Below, one piece after another: positions 1 to 9,199 of a DNA stretch of 64,000 nucleotides. Where the stretch lies: the NCBI RefSeq assembly GCF_947502895.1, contig NZ_CANNBM010000004.1, positions 1-64,000 on the forward strand. Reading direction: 5' to 3'. Source of the stretch: an uncultured Sulfitobacter sp. GTDB taxonomy: Bacteria > Pseudomonadota > Alphaproteobacteria > Rhodobacterales > Rhodobacteraceae. Numbering within the stretch: the first letter of the stretch is position 1; the number at the start of each line of letters is the position of its first letter. The notes beneath the pieces were generated by a model. The model did no database searches and had not been told where the DNA came from. It saw nothing but the letters and a program-made list of their open reading frames with translations. The translations under genes and the position numbers were made by a program.

Positions 1-157
1 ACAGTGACCTTCACGCCAGCCGAGAACTTCACCGGCGAAGCGACGATCACCTATACCGTAACCGACCCGGACGGCGCGTCCGACACCGGCGAAGCCGTTG
101 TCGATGTCACCCCTGTGAACGATGCACCCGACGCGGTGGACGATGCCGACACGACAC
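1..157 (+). repeat. Near-identical direct repeat inside the adhesin gene, copy 1
   Basis: Bases 1-157 match 859-1015 with only two differences that I can see. The offset of 858 bp is three protein repeat units. Such near identity at third codon positions, when other units have diverged, points to recent duplication or gene conversion. The left edge is cut by the window. Confidence 0.85.
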
Positions 158-3100
158 CGTTTGCAACCCCTGTAACCGTTGATCTTCTGGCCAACGACAC
201 GGATGTGGACAACACGGCAGCAGAGCTGAGCGTTGTCTCGGCGACAGTCCCTGCGGAGCAGGGCACGCTGACGCCCAATGCCGACGGCACGTTCGAGTTC
301 ACGCCTGCAGACGGGTTCACCGGCGAGGCTGTGATCACCTACACGATCACCGATGGTGATCTGACGGATACGGCGATCCACACGGTGACTGTGGCCGAAG
401 GCATCGGTCCCGAAGCGTTTGACGATGCGGCGACGACCCCCGAGGACACAGCTGTTGTGGTTGACCTGCGTGGCAATGACTTTGACGGCAATGATCCGCT
501 GGAGGATCTGGTACTGTCGGACATCACGGTTCCTGCGGAGCAGGGCAGTGTTGTGGACAATGGCGACGGCACGGTGACCTTTACGCCAGCCGAGAACTTC
601 AACGGCGAAGCGACGATCACCTACACGATCACGGATCCGACGGGTCTGAGCGACAGTGCCGAGGCGGTTGTGACCGTGACGCCCGAGATCGATCCGCCTG
701 TTGCGGTCGATGACGCGGCGACGACGCTGGAAGACACGGCTGTTGTGGTTGATCTGCGCGGCAATGACACGGACCCTGACGATGCTGTCGAGGATCTGGT
801 TCTGTCGGACATCACGGTTCCTGCGGAGCAGGGCACTGTTGTGGACAATGGCGACGGCACAGTGACCTTCACGCCAGCCGAGAACTTCACCGGCGAAGCG
901 ACGATCACCTATACCGTAACCGACCCGGACGGCGCGTTCGACACCGGCGAAGCCGTTGTCGATGTCACCCCTGTGAACGATGCACCCGACGCGGTGGACG
1001 ATGCCGATACGACAGAAGAGAACACACCCGTAACGGTAAATGTTCTGGGCAATGACACCGATCCAGAGAATGATCCTTTGGAAGTAGTCGCCGCCACGAG
1101 CCCTGATGGGGAAGTAGACATCAACGACGATGGCACGCTGACCTTCACTCCAGCAGATGGTTTCACTGGCGAAGCTGTCGTGAACTATACCATTTCGGAT
1201 GGTGACCTTACGGACTCTGCGATTTTGACGATCACGGTTGGCGAGAACTTTGCGCCTGTTGCGGTTGATGACGTTGCGGAGACGACGGAAGAGACGCCTG
1301 TTGTAATCGATGTTCTGGGCAATGACACGGATCCGGAAGATGATCCGCTGACCATCACCGAGGCAACCTCGGAGGACGGCGACGTCACCATCAACGATGA
1401 TGGCACGCTGACCTTCACGCCAAACCCGGACTTCTTTGGCGAGGCTGTGATCGACTATACGATCACAGACGGCAATGGTGGCGAGGACGATGCGCGGGTC
1501 ACGGTCACGGTTGAAAACGTGAATGATGCACCTGTTGCAGTGGACGACTGTGTCTCGACCCCCGAAGACACGCCGGTCACTATTCCGGTGCTGGCCAACG
1601 ACACGGATGTGGACAACGATGCTCTGGACGTGATCGCGGCGACCAGCCCTGATGGCGACGTCACCATCAACGATGATGGCACGCTGACCTTCACGCCGAA
1701 CCTGGACTTTACCGGCGACGCAGAGATCGCTTACACCATCTCCGATCCCGATGGCGAGACGTCCGACGCGATTGTCAAAATCTCGGTTGGTGAGGAAACC
1801 GATCCGCCCGTTGCGAACGATGACACGGCCGAGACGGATGAGGACACACCTGTCACCATCGACGTTCTGGGCAATGACACCGATCCTGACGGCGATCCGC
1901 TGGAAGTTGTCTCGGCGACCAGCCCAGACGGCGATGTCACCATCAACGACGACGGCACACTGGAGTTCACGCCGAACCCCGACTTCAACGGCCCGACCAC
2001 GATCACCTACACCATCACCGATGGGAACGGTGGCGAGGACACGGCAACTGTTGATGTGACAGTGAACCCCGTCAACGATGGCCCGCTGGCCGAAGACGAC
2101 AATGCGCAAACGCCTGAAGGTACGCCTGTCACGGTACCCGTATTGGTCAACGACAGCGACATCGAAGACGATCCGCTCACGATCATCTCGGCCTCCAGCC
2201 CCGATGGCGAAGTCACCATCAACGATGACGGCACACTGACGTTCACACCCGACGACGGTTTCATCGGCGAAGCACAGGTCAACTACACCATCTCCGATGG
2301 CGAACTGACCGACCCTGCCGTGCTGTTTGTCGATGTTGGTGAGGTTGATCCGGTTGCAGAGGATGATGTGGCCGAAACGCCAGAGGATACGCCGGTTACT
2401 ATTCCGGTTCTGGCCAACGACACGGATCCACAGTCTGATCCGCTGACAGTGACCGAAGCGACCAGCCCCGATGGTGAGGTAACGATCAACGACGATGGGA
2501 CCATTGTCTTTACGCCTGACGAAGACTTTAACGGGCCAACCACGATCACCTATACGGTCGCTGATCCAGACGGGAACGAGGACACGGCAACTGTCGATGT
2601 CAACGTGATCCCTGCCAACGATCCGCCTGTTACACAGGATGACGTTGCGGAGACCAATCAGGACGAGGCCGTTATCATCGACGTTCTGGCGAACGACAGT
2701 GACCCCGATGGCGACCCGTTGGTTGTACACTCGGCCAGTAGCCCGAATGGTGAAGTTGCAATCAACGACGATGGCACCATCACCTTCACGCCCGCACCAG
2801 GCTTTAACGGTCCTGCGGAAATCACCTATACCGTTTCTGACGGGCAGGGTGGCGAAACGCCGGGCACTGTTGATGTGATTGTCAGCGATGGTATCGTTAC
2901 AGGCACGGACGGCGACGATCTCATTGACGGAGACTTTGACGAGGATCCCGAAGGTGACGTGGTTGACGGTGGCGATGGCTTCCTGCCAGGTGAAGGCCCG
3001 GAGGATGACATCATCAATGCAGGCGACGGTAATGACACTGTTATTGCTGGCGAAGGCGACGATGATGTGTCTGGTGGCACTGGCGACGACAGCATTGACG

Positions 3101-5037
3101 GCGGCACAGGCGACGACGAGCTTGACGGCGATGAGGGTAACGACACCCTGATCGGTGGCGAGGGCGACGATACGCTGAACGGCGGAGAGGGTGATGATAC
3201 CCTTGAAGGCGGCCTTGGTGATGATGAGCTGAACGGCGATGAGGGTGATGACACACTGCATGGCGGCGAAGGCGACGACATCCTTGATGGCGGTGAGGGC
3301 GATGATAGCCTGAGCGGCGATGAGGGTGACGACACCATCGACGGTGGTGACGGCAATGATACGGTCAATGGTGGTGAAGGTGACGATGTCATCGACACCA
3401 GCGGCGGCACACCTTTGCCCGATCTTGGCTATGAGGGCGTGTTCCCTGCGGACCCTGACCCCGAAGATGACCGCGACAGTGTTGTGGGTGGCGATGGTAA
3501 CGACACCATTACCACAGGCGACGACCGCGATACCATCGACGGTGGCGCAGGCGACGATGTCATCAACGCAGGCATCGACGACGATGATGTTGAAGGTGGC
3601 GAAGGCGATGATCGTATCGTAGGCGCCGAAGGCAACGACACCATCCTCGGTGGCGAAGGTAACGACACCATCTATGCCAACAACGACCCTGATCTGGGCC
3701 TTGATGCGCTGGAGATTGAAGACGACGGGTCCAACCCGCTCGGCCCCGATCTTGAGCCTGACAATGGCGACGATTTCGTCGATGGTGGTGCCGGTGATGA
3801 TGTGATCTTTGGCGGTGACGACAATGATACATTGCTTGGCGGACAGGGTAACGACAGCCTTGACGGTGGCATCGACGATGACACGCTGCAAGGTGGTTCG
3901 GGCGACGATACGCTGATCGGTGGTCAGGGTGACGATAGCCTCGAAGGCGGCTCCGGTGACGACACTCTTGAAGGCAATATTGGCGACGACACACTGCGCG
4001 GCAATACGGGCGATGACTCGCTGCATGGCGGCGAAGGCGATGATCTTCTTGACGGTGGTCAGGACGATGACGACCTGAGCGGTGACGCGGGCGATGACAC
4101 GCTGGAAGGCGCGCTGGGTGACGATACACTCAGAGGCGGCGACGGCGATGACAGCATCCTCGGCGGGTCGGGTGACGATCTGTTCCTTGGCGGTGATGGT
4201 GCTGACACCATGACTGGCGGCAATGATCGTGACATCTTCCGTGACGTGAATGCGGGCGATATCATCGACGGCTCCGAGGGTGGCGACGACTTTGACTGTC
4301 TTGAGCTTCCCGGTTCTGCGCCAGAAGGTGGTCGTTTCGAGGTCACGTATGATCCCGACAATGCCGAAAACGGTGTTGTTGACTACTTCAACGCCGACGG
4401 GTCCGATGCAGGCCAGCTGGTCTTCACGAATATCGAGAAGGTCGTTGTCTGCTTTACCCCCGGCACGCTGATCGCCACACCGAAAGGTGAGCGGAAAGTG
4501 GAAGAGCTGGCAGTGGGTGAGCGCATCATCACCCGTGACAACGGGATGCAGGAAATCCGCTGGATCGGGCATCGTCCGATGACAGGTGAGGAACTGGTTG
4601 CAAACGAACACTTGCGGCCGATCCTTATCCGTCAGGGTGCCTTGGGCAATGATCTGCCCGAGCGTGACATGATGGTATCGCCGCAGCACCGTGTGCTGGT
4701 GGCCAACGACAAAACGGCCCTCTACTTTGAGGAGCGTGAAGTATTGGTCGCGGCGAAACACCTGACGGATATGGAAGGGATCGACCAGGTAGATGTGTCG
4801 CAGACCACCTATATCCACATCATGTTCGACCAGCATGAGGTGATCCTGTCCGATGGTATCTGGACCGAAAGCTTCCAGCCTGGTGACAACTCACTGGCAG
4901 GTGTTGGCGATGCAGCCCGTGACGAAATTCTGGAACTCTTCCCGGAACTCGCCACACGCGAGGGTATCGATGCCTATGCGGCAGCCCGCAAGTCGCTGAA
5001 AAAGCACGAAGCCAAGCTGATCACCAAGAAAAGCTAG
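1..5037 (+). CDS. Giant secreted VCBS/cadherin-like and RTX repeat protein with C-terminal Hint domain (5' truncated)
   Basis: The reading frame is open from base 1, so the true start lies upstream of the window. About ten tandem units of roughly 95 residues (bases 1-2890), each with a VDD...T..NDTD signature, are cadherin-like/VCBS (tandem-95) modules typical of large adhesins. Bases about 2990-4260 encode many GGxGxD-type RTX nonapeptides, which in known families fold into calcium-binding parallel beta rolls and usually mark type I secretion. The C-terminus from Cys codon 4450 (CFTPGT) is a Hint_2 domain with an SPQHRV histidine motif, implying possible autoproteolysis at that Cys. The protein is very rich in Asp and Gly and almost free of Cys outside the Hint region. 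It is likely a cell-surface or released adhesin. The domain calls are strong; the biological role is inferred. No type I secretion genes are in the window. Confidence 0.9.
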   Translation, partial: TVTFTPAENFTGEATITYTVTDPDGASDTGEAVVDVTPVNDAPDAVDDADTTPFATPVTVDLLANDTDVDNTAAELSVVSATVPAEQGTLTPNADGTFEFTPADGFTGEAVITYTITDGDLTDTAIHTVTVAEGIGPEAFDDAATTPEDTAVVVDLRGNDFDGNDPLEDLVLSDITVPAEQGSVVDNGDGTVTFTPAENFNGEATITYTITDPTGLSDSAEAVVTVTPEIDPPVAVDDAATTLEDTAVVVDLRGNDTDPDDAVEDLVLSDITVPAEQGTVVDNGDGTVTFTPAENFTGEATITYTVTDPDGAFDTGEAVVDVTPVNDAPDAVDDADTTEENTPVTVNVLGNDTDPENDPLEVVAATSPDGEVDINDDGTLTFTPADGFTGEAVVNYTISDGDLTDSAILTITVGENFAPVAVDDVAETTEETPVVIDVLGNDTDPEDDPLTITEATSEDGDVTINDDGTLTFTPNPDFFGEAVIDYTITDGNGGEDDARVTVTVENVNDAPVAVDDCVSTPEDTPVTIPVLANDTDVDNDALDVIAATSPDGDVTINDDGTLTFTPNLDFTGDAEIAYTISDPDGETSDAIVKISVGEETDPPVANDDTAETDEDTPVTIDVLGNDTDPDGDPLEVVSATSPDGDVTINDDGTLEFTPNPDFNGPTTITYTITDGNGGEDTATVDVTVNPVNDGPLAEDDNAQTPEGTPVTVPVLVNDSDIEDDPLTIISASSPDGEVTINDDGTLTFTPDDGFIGEAQVNYTISDGELTDPAVLFVDVGEVDPVAEDDVAETPEDTPVTIPVLANDTDPQSDPLTVTEATSPDGEVTINDDGTIVFTPDEDFNGPTTITYTVADPDGNEDTATVDVNVIPANDPPVTQDDVAETNQDEAVIIDVLANDSDPDGDPLVVHSASSPNGEVAINDDGTITFTPAPGFNGPAEITYTVSDGQGGETPGTVDVIVSDGIVTGTDGDDLIDGDFDEDPEGDVVDGGDGFLPGEGPEDDIINAGDGNDTVIAGEGDDDVSGGTGDDSIDGGTGDDELDGDEGNDTLIGGEGDDTLNGGEGDDTLEGGLGDDELNGDEGDDTLHGGEGDDILDGGEGDDSLSGDEGDDTIDGGDGNDTVNGGEGDDVIDTSGGTPLPDLGYEGVFPADPDPEDDRDSVVGGDGNDTITTGDDRDTIDGGAGDDVINAGIDDDDVEGGEGDDRIVGAEGNDTILGGEGNDTIYANNDPDLGLDALEIEDDGSNPLGPDLEPDNGDDFVDGGAGDDVIFGGDDNDTLLGGQGNDSLDGGIDDDTLQGGSGDDTLIGGQGDDSLEGGSGDDTLEGNIGDDTLRGNTGDDSLHGGEGDDLLDGGQDDDDLSGDAGDDTLEGALGDDTLRGGDGDDSILGGSGDDLFLGGDGADTMTGGNDRDIFRDVNAGDIIDGSEGGDDFDCLELPGSAPEGGRFEVTYDPDNAENGVVDYFNADGSDAGQLVFTNIEKVVVCFTPGTLIATPKGERKVEELAVGERIITRDNGMQEIRWIGHRPMTGEELVANEHLRPILIRQGALGNDLPERDMMVSPQHRVLVANDKTALYFEEREVLVAAKHLTDMEGIDQVDVSQTTYIHIMFDQHEVILSDGIWTESFQPGDNSLAGVGDAARDEILELFPELATREGIDAYAAARKSLKKHEAKLITKKS
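859..1015 (+). repeat. Near-identical direct repeat inside the adhesin gene, copy 2
   Basis: This is the partner of bases 1-157. It covers the end of one cadherin-like unit, the linker VNDAP and the start of the next unit. A related stretch at about 515-625 is also very close to 803-913, so the block of units at the left side of the window is homogenised. Confidence 0.85.
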
Positions 5038-5054
5038 TACTTCCCAACAGAATT

Positions 5055-5088
5055 CCCCGAGGCGGGCCTGAAAAGGTCTGCCTCGGGG
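5055..5088 (+). terminator. Hairpin after the adhesin gene
   Basis: CCCCGAGGC (5055-5063) pairs perfectly with GCCTCGGGG (5080-5088), 18 bp after the stop codon. There is no T run, so it may slow or stabilise transcript ends rather than terminate alone. A second hairpin with a T tract follows. Confidence 0.5.
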
Positions 5089-5137
5089 TCCACGTGTATG
5101 CAGCATCATTTGGGCGTAGTGACCCTGAGTGAGTGAG

Positions 5138-5165
5138 AGCGGAGTCGCAATGCGGCTCCGCTTTT
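5138..5165 (+). terminator. Rho-independent terminator
   Basis: AGCGGAGTCGCA (5138-5149) pairs with TGCGGCTCCGCT (5151-5162) with one G-T wobble, and is followed by a short T tract. It lies between the adhesin gene and the second Hint gene, so these two are probably separate transcripts. Confidence 0.7.
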
Positions 5166-5322
5166 CATGTATCTGTCGCGCTGTTTCCATATCGCGTGCA
5201 GTGATGTGATGGTTGGGTTAATTGTGTACAACACATTGAAAAATATGGTTAATATGTGGTAATTTGTTGTGTGGTCGCAGTGGGGAAGGTATGATCTGGC
5301 AGGTCTTGTCCAAGGAAACCTG

Positions 5323-6048
5323 ATGACCCAGACACCGCTTCCATCGCATCCACGGTTGGTGATCGACCGTGATCCTCATGCGCCGCAAAATGGCGTTATG
5401 CGGTTTTTGGATGGTGCGGGCGTGCAGGTGGATGCAGTGCCTTTTGAGGGTGCCGATGCCGCATCGCCCTGCTTTACCCCCGGCACAATGATCGCCACGC
5501 CGCGGGGCGAAGTCGCGGTAGATCGGTTGGCCATCGGGGACCGCGTCATTACCCGCGACAACGGGTTACAGCATATCCGCTGGATCGGGCGCCGCGAGAT
5601 GACACCGCGCGACTTCTATACAAACGAACATCTGGCTCCTGTGCGGATTGCAAAAGGGGCCTTGGGCAATGATTTGCCTGAACGTGATATGATGATCTCG
5701 CCCAATCACCGGATACTGGTTGCCAATGACAAAACGCCGCTGCATTTCGAAGACAGCGAGGTTCTGGTCGCAGCAAAGCACCTGACAGGGCTGAATGGTG
5801 TGGATGTGGTGCAGGATATGCCTACGACCTATCTGCATCTGATGTTTGACAACCATGAGGTGATCTTGTCGGACGGTACTTGGTCGGAGAGCTTTCAGCC
5901 AGATGTGCGCACATTGGTAGGGATCGGAAATGCCCAGCGGTTAGAGCTGTTGGAAGTATTTCCTGAGCTTGCGACACCTGAGGGATTGCGGGGCTATTCT
6001 GCGGCACGGCGTAGTGTCGCGCCCCGGGATCTGGAACCGGTTAAGTAG
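5323..6048 (+). CDS. Stand-alone Hint-domain protein
   Basis: This 241-residue protein is mostly a single Hint_2 domain that begins at Cys codon 5470 (CFTPGT) and keeps the SPNHRI histidine motif. It aligns along its whole length with the Hint domain at the end of the preceding adhesin, sharing blocks such as TRDNG, ALGNDLPERDMM, ANDKT and AAKHLT. Only about 49 residues precede the Hint Cys. I chose ATG 5323 because AAGGA sits 6 bp upstream; an in-frame GTG at 5269 would add 18 residues of poor quality. Its AT-rich upstream region and own terminator upstream suggest a separate promoter. The role is unknown; it could be a relic of a second adhesin or a small self-processing protein. Its 3' end overlaps the convergent nucleotidyltransferase gene by 8 bp. 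Confidence 0.8.
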   Translation: MTQTPLPSHPRLVIDRDPHAPQNGVMRFLDGAGVQVDAVPFEGADAASPCFTPGTMIATPRGEVAVDRLAIGDRVITRDNGLQHIRWIGRREMTPRDFYTNEHLAPVRIAKGALGNDLPERDMMISPNHRILVANDKTPLHFEDSEVLVAAKHLTGLNGVDVVQDMPTTYLHLMFDNHEVILSDGTWSESFQPDVRTLVGIGNAQRLELLEVFPELATPEGLRGYSAARRSVAPRDLEPVK

Positions 6049-6646
6049 GTCTGCGCGCTGCGCGCCAGTTCTCCCAAGCCTCTGGCGTGTCAAGATCGGT
6101 GCGTGCATGATTGGCGGGCAGGGCGACAAGCTGTGTTTGCATGGCGTAGGTTTTGACCACATCACTGGCACCGCTATCCCCGCTGAGGGATTTCAAATCG
6201 TCAAATAGACTAGCGCGGAATACAACCGGATGGCCCATAGCGCCTCCACTGGTGGTGGCGCGCCAGATAAGGGTATCTGTTTTAACATCAACAGCTTGCA
6301 GGACGGTTTGCAGGTCATCCTGTGTTAGATCCGGCATATCTGCCAGCAGCAGCATAACCGCTTTTGTCTGTGCAGGAAGTGCCGCCAGCCCTGCGCGTAG
6401 GCTGGCGTTCATCCCTTCGGCTGCGTCAGCAACAGGCACCACAACTACATCCAGTCCCGCGAGCGCGTCATATCGCGGATGCGGCGCGCTTGGGAGTGCG
6501 ACAAGCACCTCACATCCCAGTCCGAGTGCGCGCAGGGTCTGGCGACGCAAGAGTGGCGTGCCGTCGATCTCCTCCAGCAGTTTGTCGCGCCCCTGCATCC
6601 GGCGCGAGGCACCAGCAGCGAGGATGAGGACAGCGACATCGCTCAT
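6041..6646 (-). CDS. MobA-like NTP transferase (molybdenum-cofactor nucleotidyltransferase family)
   Basis: The 201-residue protein begins with VLILAAGASRRMQGRDKL, the signature of NTP_transf_3 nucleotidyltransferases, and has the DMPDL metal-binding motif in the middle and GHPVVF later. Relatives such as MocA transfer CMP or GMP to molybdopterin. The start codon overlaps the stop of the upstream FAD oxidoreductase in an ATGA arrangement, so the two are probably translationally coupled. That context is unusual for a molybdenum-cofactor enzyme, and the real substrate may differ. The family is certain; the exact cofactor is not. Confidence 0.8.
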   Translation of the reverse strand: MSDVAVLILAAGASRRMQGRDKLLEEIDGTPLLRRQTLRALGLGCEVLVALPSAPHPRYDALAGLDVVVVPVADAAEGMNASLRAGLAALPAQTKAVMLLLADMPDLTQDDLQTVLQAVDVKTDTLIWRATTSGGAMGHPVVFRASLFDDLKSLSGDSGASDVVKTYAMQTQLVALPANHARTDLDTPEAWENWRAARRPT

Positions 6647-9060
6647 CCGCGCATCCGTGCGCCATCCGCATCAAACAACGGTGTGGTGATAAGGCGTGCG
6701 GGGCGCATCTGGCCCAGTATCTCGATCTCGACGGCCAGCCCGTCATTTGCCTGTGCCGTTGGCACAAACCCCTGTGCCACAGATTTTTGCGCGTAATGGG
6801 AGTAGCCACCAGAGGTACAGAACCCGATCACGGCACCGTCCAGCCAGATCGGCTCGTATCCTTGCACATCTGCATCTTCTGCATCCACTTCGAAGGCCAC
6901 GAGTTTTCGTTCGGCGCCGCTTGCATGCTCGGCCTCGGCGGCAGCACGACCGACGAAATCGACGTTCTTTTTGAAGCTGATAAAGCGGTCCAATCCTGTT
7001 TCGGCGGCTGTGTAGTCGGGGCCGAATTCCAGCAACCAGCCGCCAAAGAACTTATCCAGACGCAAAGACATCATTGCGCGCATGCCGAACGGCGTCATGC
7101 CGTGGGGTTGCCCCGCCTCCCAAAGGGTGCGCCACAGCTGGCGTTGGGCCATTGCATCGCAGTAAATCTCATACCCCAGATCGCCTGTATAGCTGACCCG
7201 CTGCACCAGACAGTTGGTCATTCCGATGGTCATGGGGCGCACATCGAGAAACTTCATCTGTGATACGTCATCCAATGTGCAGGCTTGCAGCACTTCGCGT
7301 GCTTTTGGCCCTGCAATCTGGAACCCTGTGCGGCGGTCCGAGATATTCTCGACCGTGACGCCCTCCATCATATTTTGCGCGAACCAGCGGCTGTGATAGG
7401 CCTGTGCGCCATAAGACGCGGTCAGCTGGAACAGCTCATCCCCGAGGCAGGAGATTGTGAAGTCACCGATCAATCGCCCCTTGGGTGACAGCATCGGCGT
7501 GAGAGAAAGACGCCCTTGGGCAGGCACGCGCCCTGCCATAATCCGGTCCAGCCACGCGCGGGCATTCGGCCCCGAAACCAGATATTTACCAAAGTTCTGG
7601 ACCTCATTGATACCGACCGCTTCGCGCACTGCGCGCACCTCGCGGCCTGTGGCGTCAAAAGCATCGGAGCGGCGGAAAGATGGCGTCTCGTACGCAGGCT
7701 CATCTGCTGTGGCAAAATAGTTAGGCACCTCCAGCCCGAACTGTTGGCCCCAGACCGCGCCCAGATCGCTAAAGATGTCGTACATCGGTGTGGTGTGATG
7801 GGGGCGGGCGGCTGGCAACTCTTCGTTCGGGTAGGCGACGGAAAAGCGTTTCTGATAGTTCTCGATTACCTTCGGCAAGGTGTAACCGGGGCTGATCCAG
7901 CTGCCGAAACGCGCCACATCCATCGCAAATACATCGCGCTCGGGCTCGCCCTCGATCATCCACTGGGCAAGGGTGAGGCCCACACCGCCGCCCTGGCTGA
8001 ACCCTGCCATTACGCCGCAAGCGGACCAGTAGTTGCGCAATCCCGGCACAGGGCCGACCAGCGGGTTGCCATCAGGCGCAAATGTAAACGGGCCGTGGAT
8101 CACGTTTTTAACGCCAGCGCGCTCCAGATCGGGGAAACGGCGGTACGCGAAGTTGATGCTTTCTTCGATCTTGTCGAAATCATCTGCCAACAGATCCTGA
8201 CCAAAGCTCCACGGGGTGCCGCCCACAGCCCAAGGGCGGCAGGTTTGTTCATAAAATCCAATGCATAGCCCCATGCCTTCTTGGCGCAGATAGGATTCGC
8301 CCGCGGGGTCCATCACGTGAGGATGTTCGCGGCCCTCAGCCATCATCTCACGGATCATAGGTACTTCTTCTGTGACCAGATATTGGTGTTCCATCGGGTG
8401 CAGCGGTAAATAGACACCGGCCATTGCGCCCACTTCACGCGCCCAAAGGCCGCCTGCGTTCACCAGATGCTCTGCGTGGATTGTGCCTTTGTCGGTCACT
8501 ACATCCCATGTCCCGTCTGCGCGCTGGTTTGTCTCTTGGACCATTGTGTGCGTTTCAATCGTCGCACCGCCCATCCGTGCAGCTTTTGCATAGGCGTGGG
8601 TGGTGCCAGAAGGGTCGAGATGCCCATCCAGCGGATCATAAAGCCCGCCAATGATACCATCCAGATTGGTCACAGGTGCTATCTTGGCGATCTCTTCTGG
8701 TCCGACAATTTCAGTCTCAAGGCCCATAAAGCGGTGCTTGGCACGTTCGGCCAGCAGCATATCAAAACGGTCCTGATTATCGGCCAGTGTCACACCGCCT
8801 ACATGATGCAGCCCGCAGGACATGCCGGTGATCTCTTCCAGCTCTTTATACAGCTTGATCGTATAGCCCTGTAGGGCCGCCATGTTCGTATCGCCATTCA
8901 GCGTGTGAAACCCGCCCGCAGCGTGCCATGTCGAGCCTGAGGTCAGCTCGGAGCGTTCAAGGAGCATCACATCCGACCATCCGAGTTTGGTGAGATGGTA
9001 CAGAACCGATGCGCCGACAACGCCGCCGCCAATGATCGCGACGCGGGTGGTTGTTTTCAT
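6643..9060 (-). CDS. Dimethylglycine/sarcosine dehydrogenase-like FAD and GcvT-domain oxidoreductase (paralogue 1)
   Basis: The 805-residue protein has an N-terminal DAO-type FAD fold (GGGVVG at residues 11-16) and a SGSTWHAAG motif whose His46 matches the residue that carries covalent FAD in known dimethylglycine dehydrogenases. The C-terminal half (from about residue 420) is a GcvT-like aminomethyltransferase domain that normally passes the released one-carbon unit to tetrahydrofolate. The product is probably an N-demethylase of the glycine betaine breakdown type. The start at 9060 follows a GGGAG ribosome site; the longer frame to 9117 has no family support. An inverted repeat at 9126-9142 lies 66 bp upstream. 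A similar protein is encoded at 10587-13010. Confidence 0.9.
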   Translation of the reverse strand: MKTTTRVAIIGGGVVGASVLYHLTKLGWSDVMLLERSELTSGSTWHAAGGFHTLNGDTNMAALQGYTIKLYKELEEITGMSCGLHHVGGVTLADNQDRFDMLLAERAKHRFMGLETEIVGPEEIAKIAPVTNLDGIIGGLYDPLDGHLDPSGTTHAYAKAARMGGATIETHTMVQETNQRADGTWDVVTDKGTIHAEHLVNAGGLWAREVGAMAGVYLPLHPMEHQYLVTEEVPMIREMMAEGREHPHVMDPAGESYLRQEGMGLCIGFYEQTCRPWAVGGTPWSFGQDLLADDFDKIEESINFAYRRFPDLERAGVKNVIHGPFTFAPDGNPLVGPVPGLRNYWSACGVMAGFSQGGGVGLTLAQWMIEGEPERDVFAMDVARFGSWISPGYTLPKVIENYQKRFSVAYPNEELPAARPHHTTPMYDIFSDLGAVWGQQFGLEVPNYFATADEPAYETPSFRRSDAFDATGREVRAVREAVGINEVQNFGKYLVSGPNARAWLDRIMAGRVPAQGRLSLTPMLSPKGRLIGDFTISCLGDELFQLTASYGAQAYHSRWFAQNMMEGVTVENISDRRTGFQIAGPKAREVLQACTLDDVSQMKFLDVRPMTIGMTNCLVQRVSYTGDLGYEIYCDAMAQRQLWRTLWEAGQPHGMTPFGMRAMMSLRLDKFFGGWLLEFGPDYTAAETGLDRFISFKKNVDFVGRAAAEAEHASGAERKLVAFEVDAEDADVQGYEPIWLDGAVIGFCTSGGYSHYAQKSVAQGFVPTAQANDGLAVEIEILGQMRPARLITTPLFDADGARMRG

Positions 9061-9125
9061 GTGATGTCTCCCTTGGCTATTGCACCGCAGACAATGGTAT
9101 CCGCGCGCGCAGGGCAAGTTGTTTC

Positions 9126-9142
9126 GCGACAGATTTTGTCGG
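9126..9142. promoter_or_regulatory. Putative operator, GCGACA-N5-TGTCGG
   Basis: This inverted repeat has one mismatch to the perfect form GCGACA-N5-TGTCGC found at 10499 and 27116. It lies between the divergent dehydrogenase (start 9060) and DUF2254 (start 9200) genes. The regulator is not known; an AraC-family gene sits next to the 27116 copy. Confidence 0.6.
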
Positions 9143-9199
9143 TTCCGCGATGTGACTGCACAGACTGGCGCGTGGAAGTATCTGTGCTAGGTCTGGTTT

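Noticed and set aside
2826..3410. Long antisense open frame in the RTX region
   Set aside because: A mirror of the Gly/Asp repeat; it encodes Ser/Pro-rich low complexity only, and the sense frame is clearly coding.
3000..4260. Possible CRISPR array
   Set aside because: The short tandem repeats are in frame, encode GGxGxD units and lack unique spacers of constant length.
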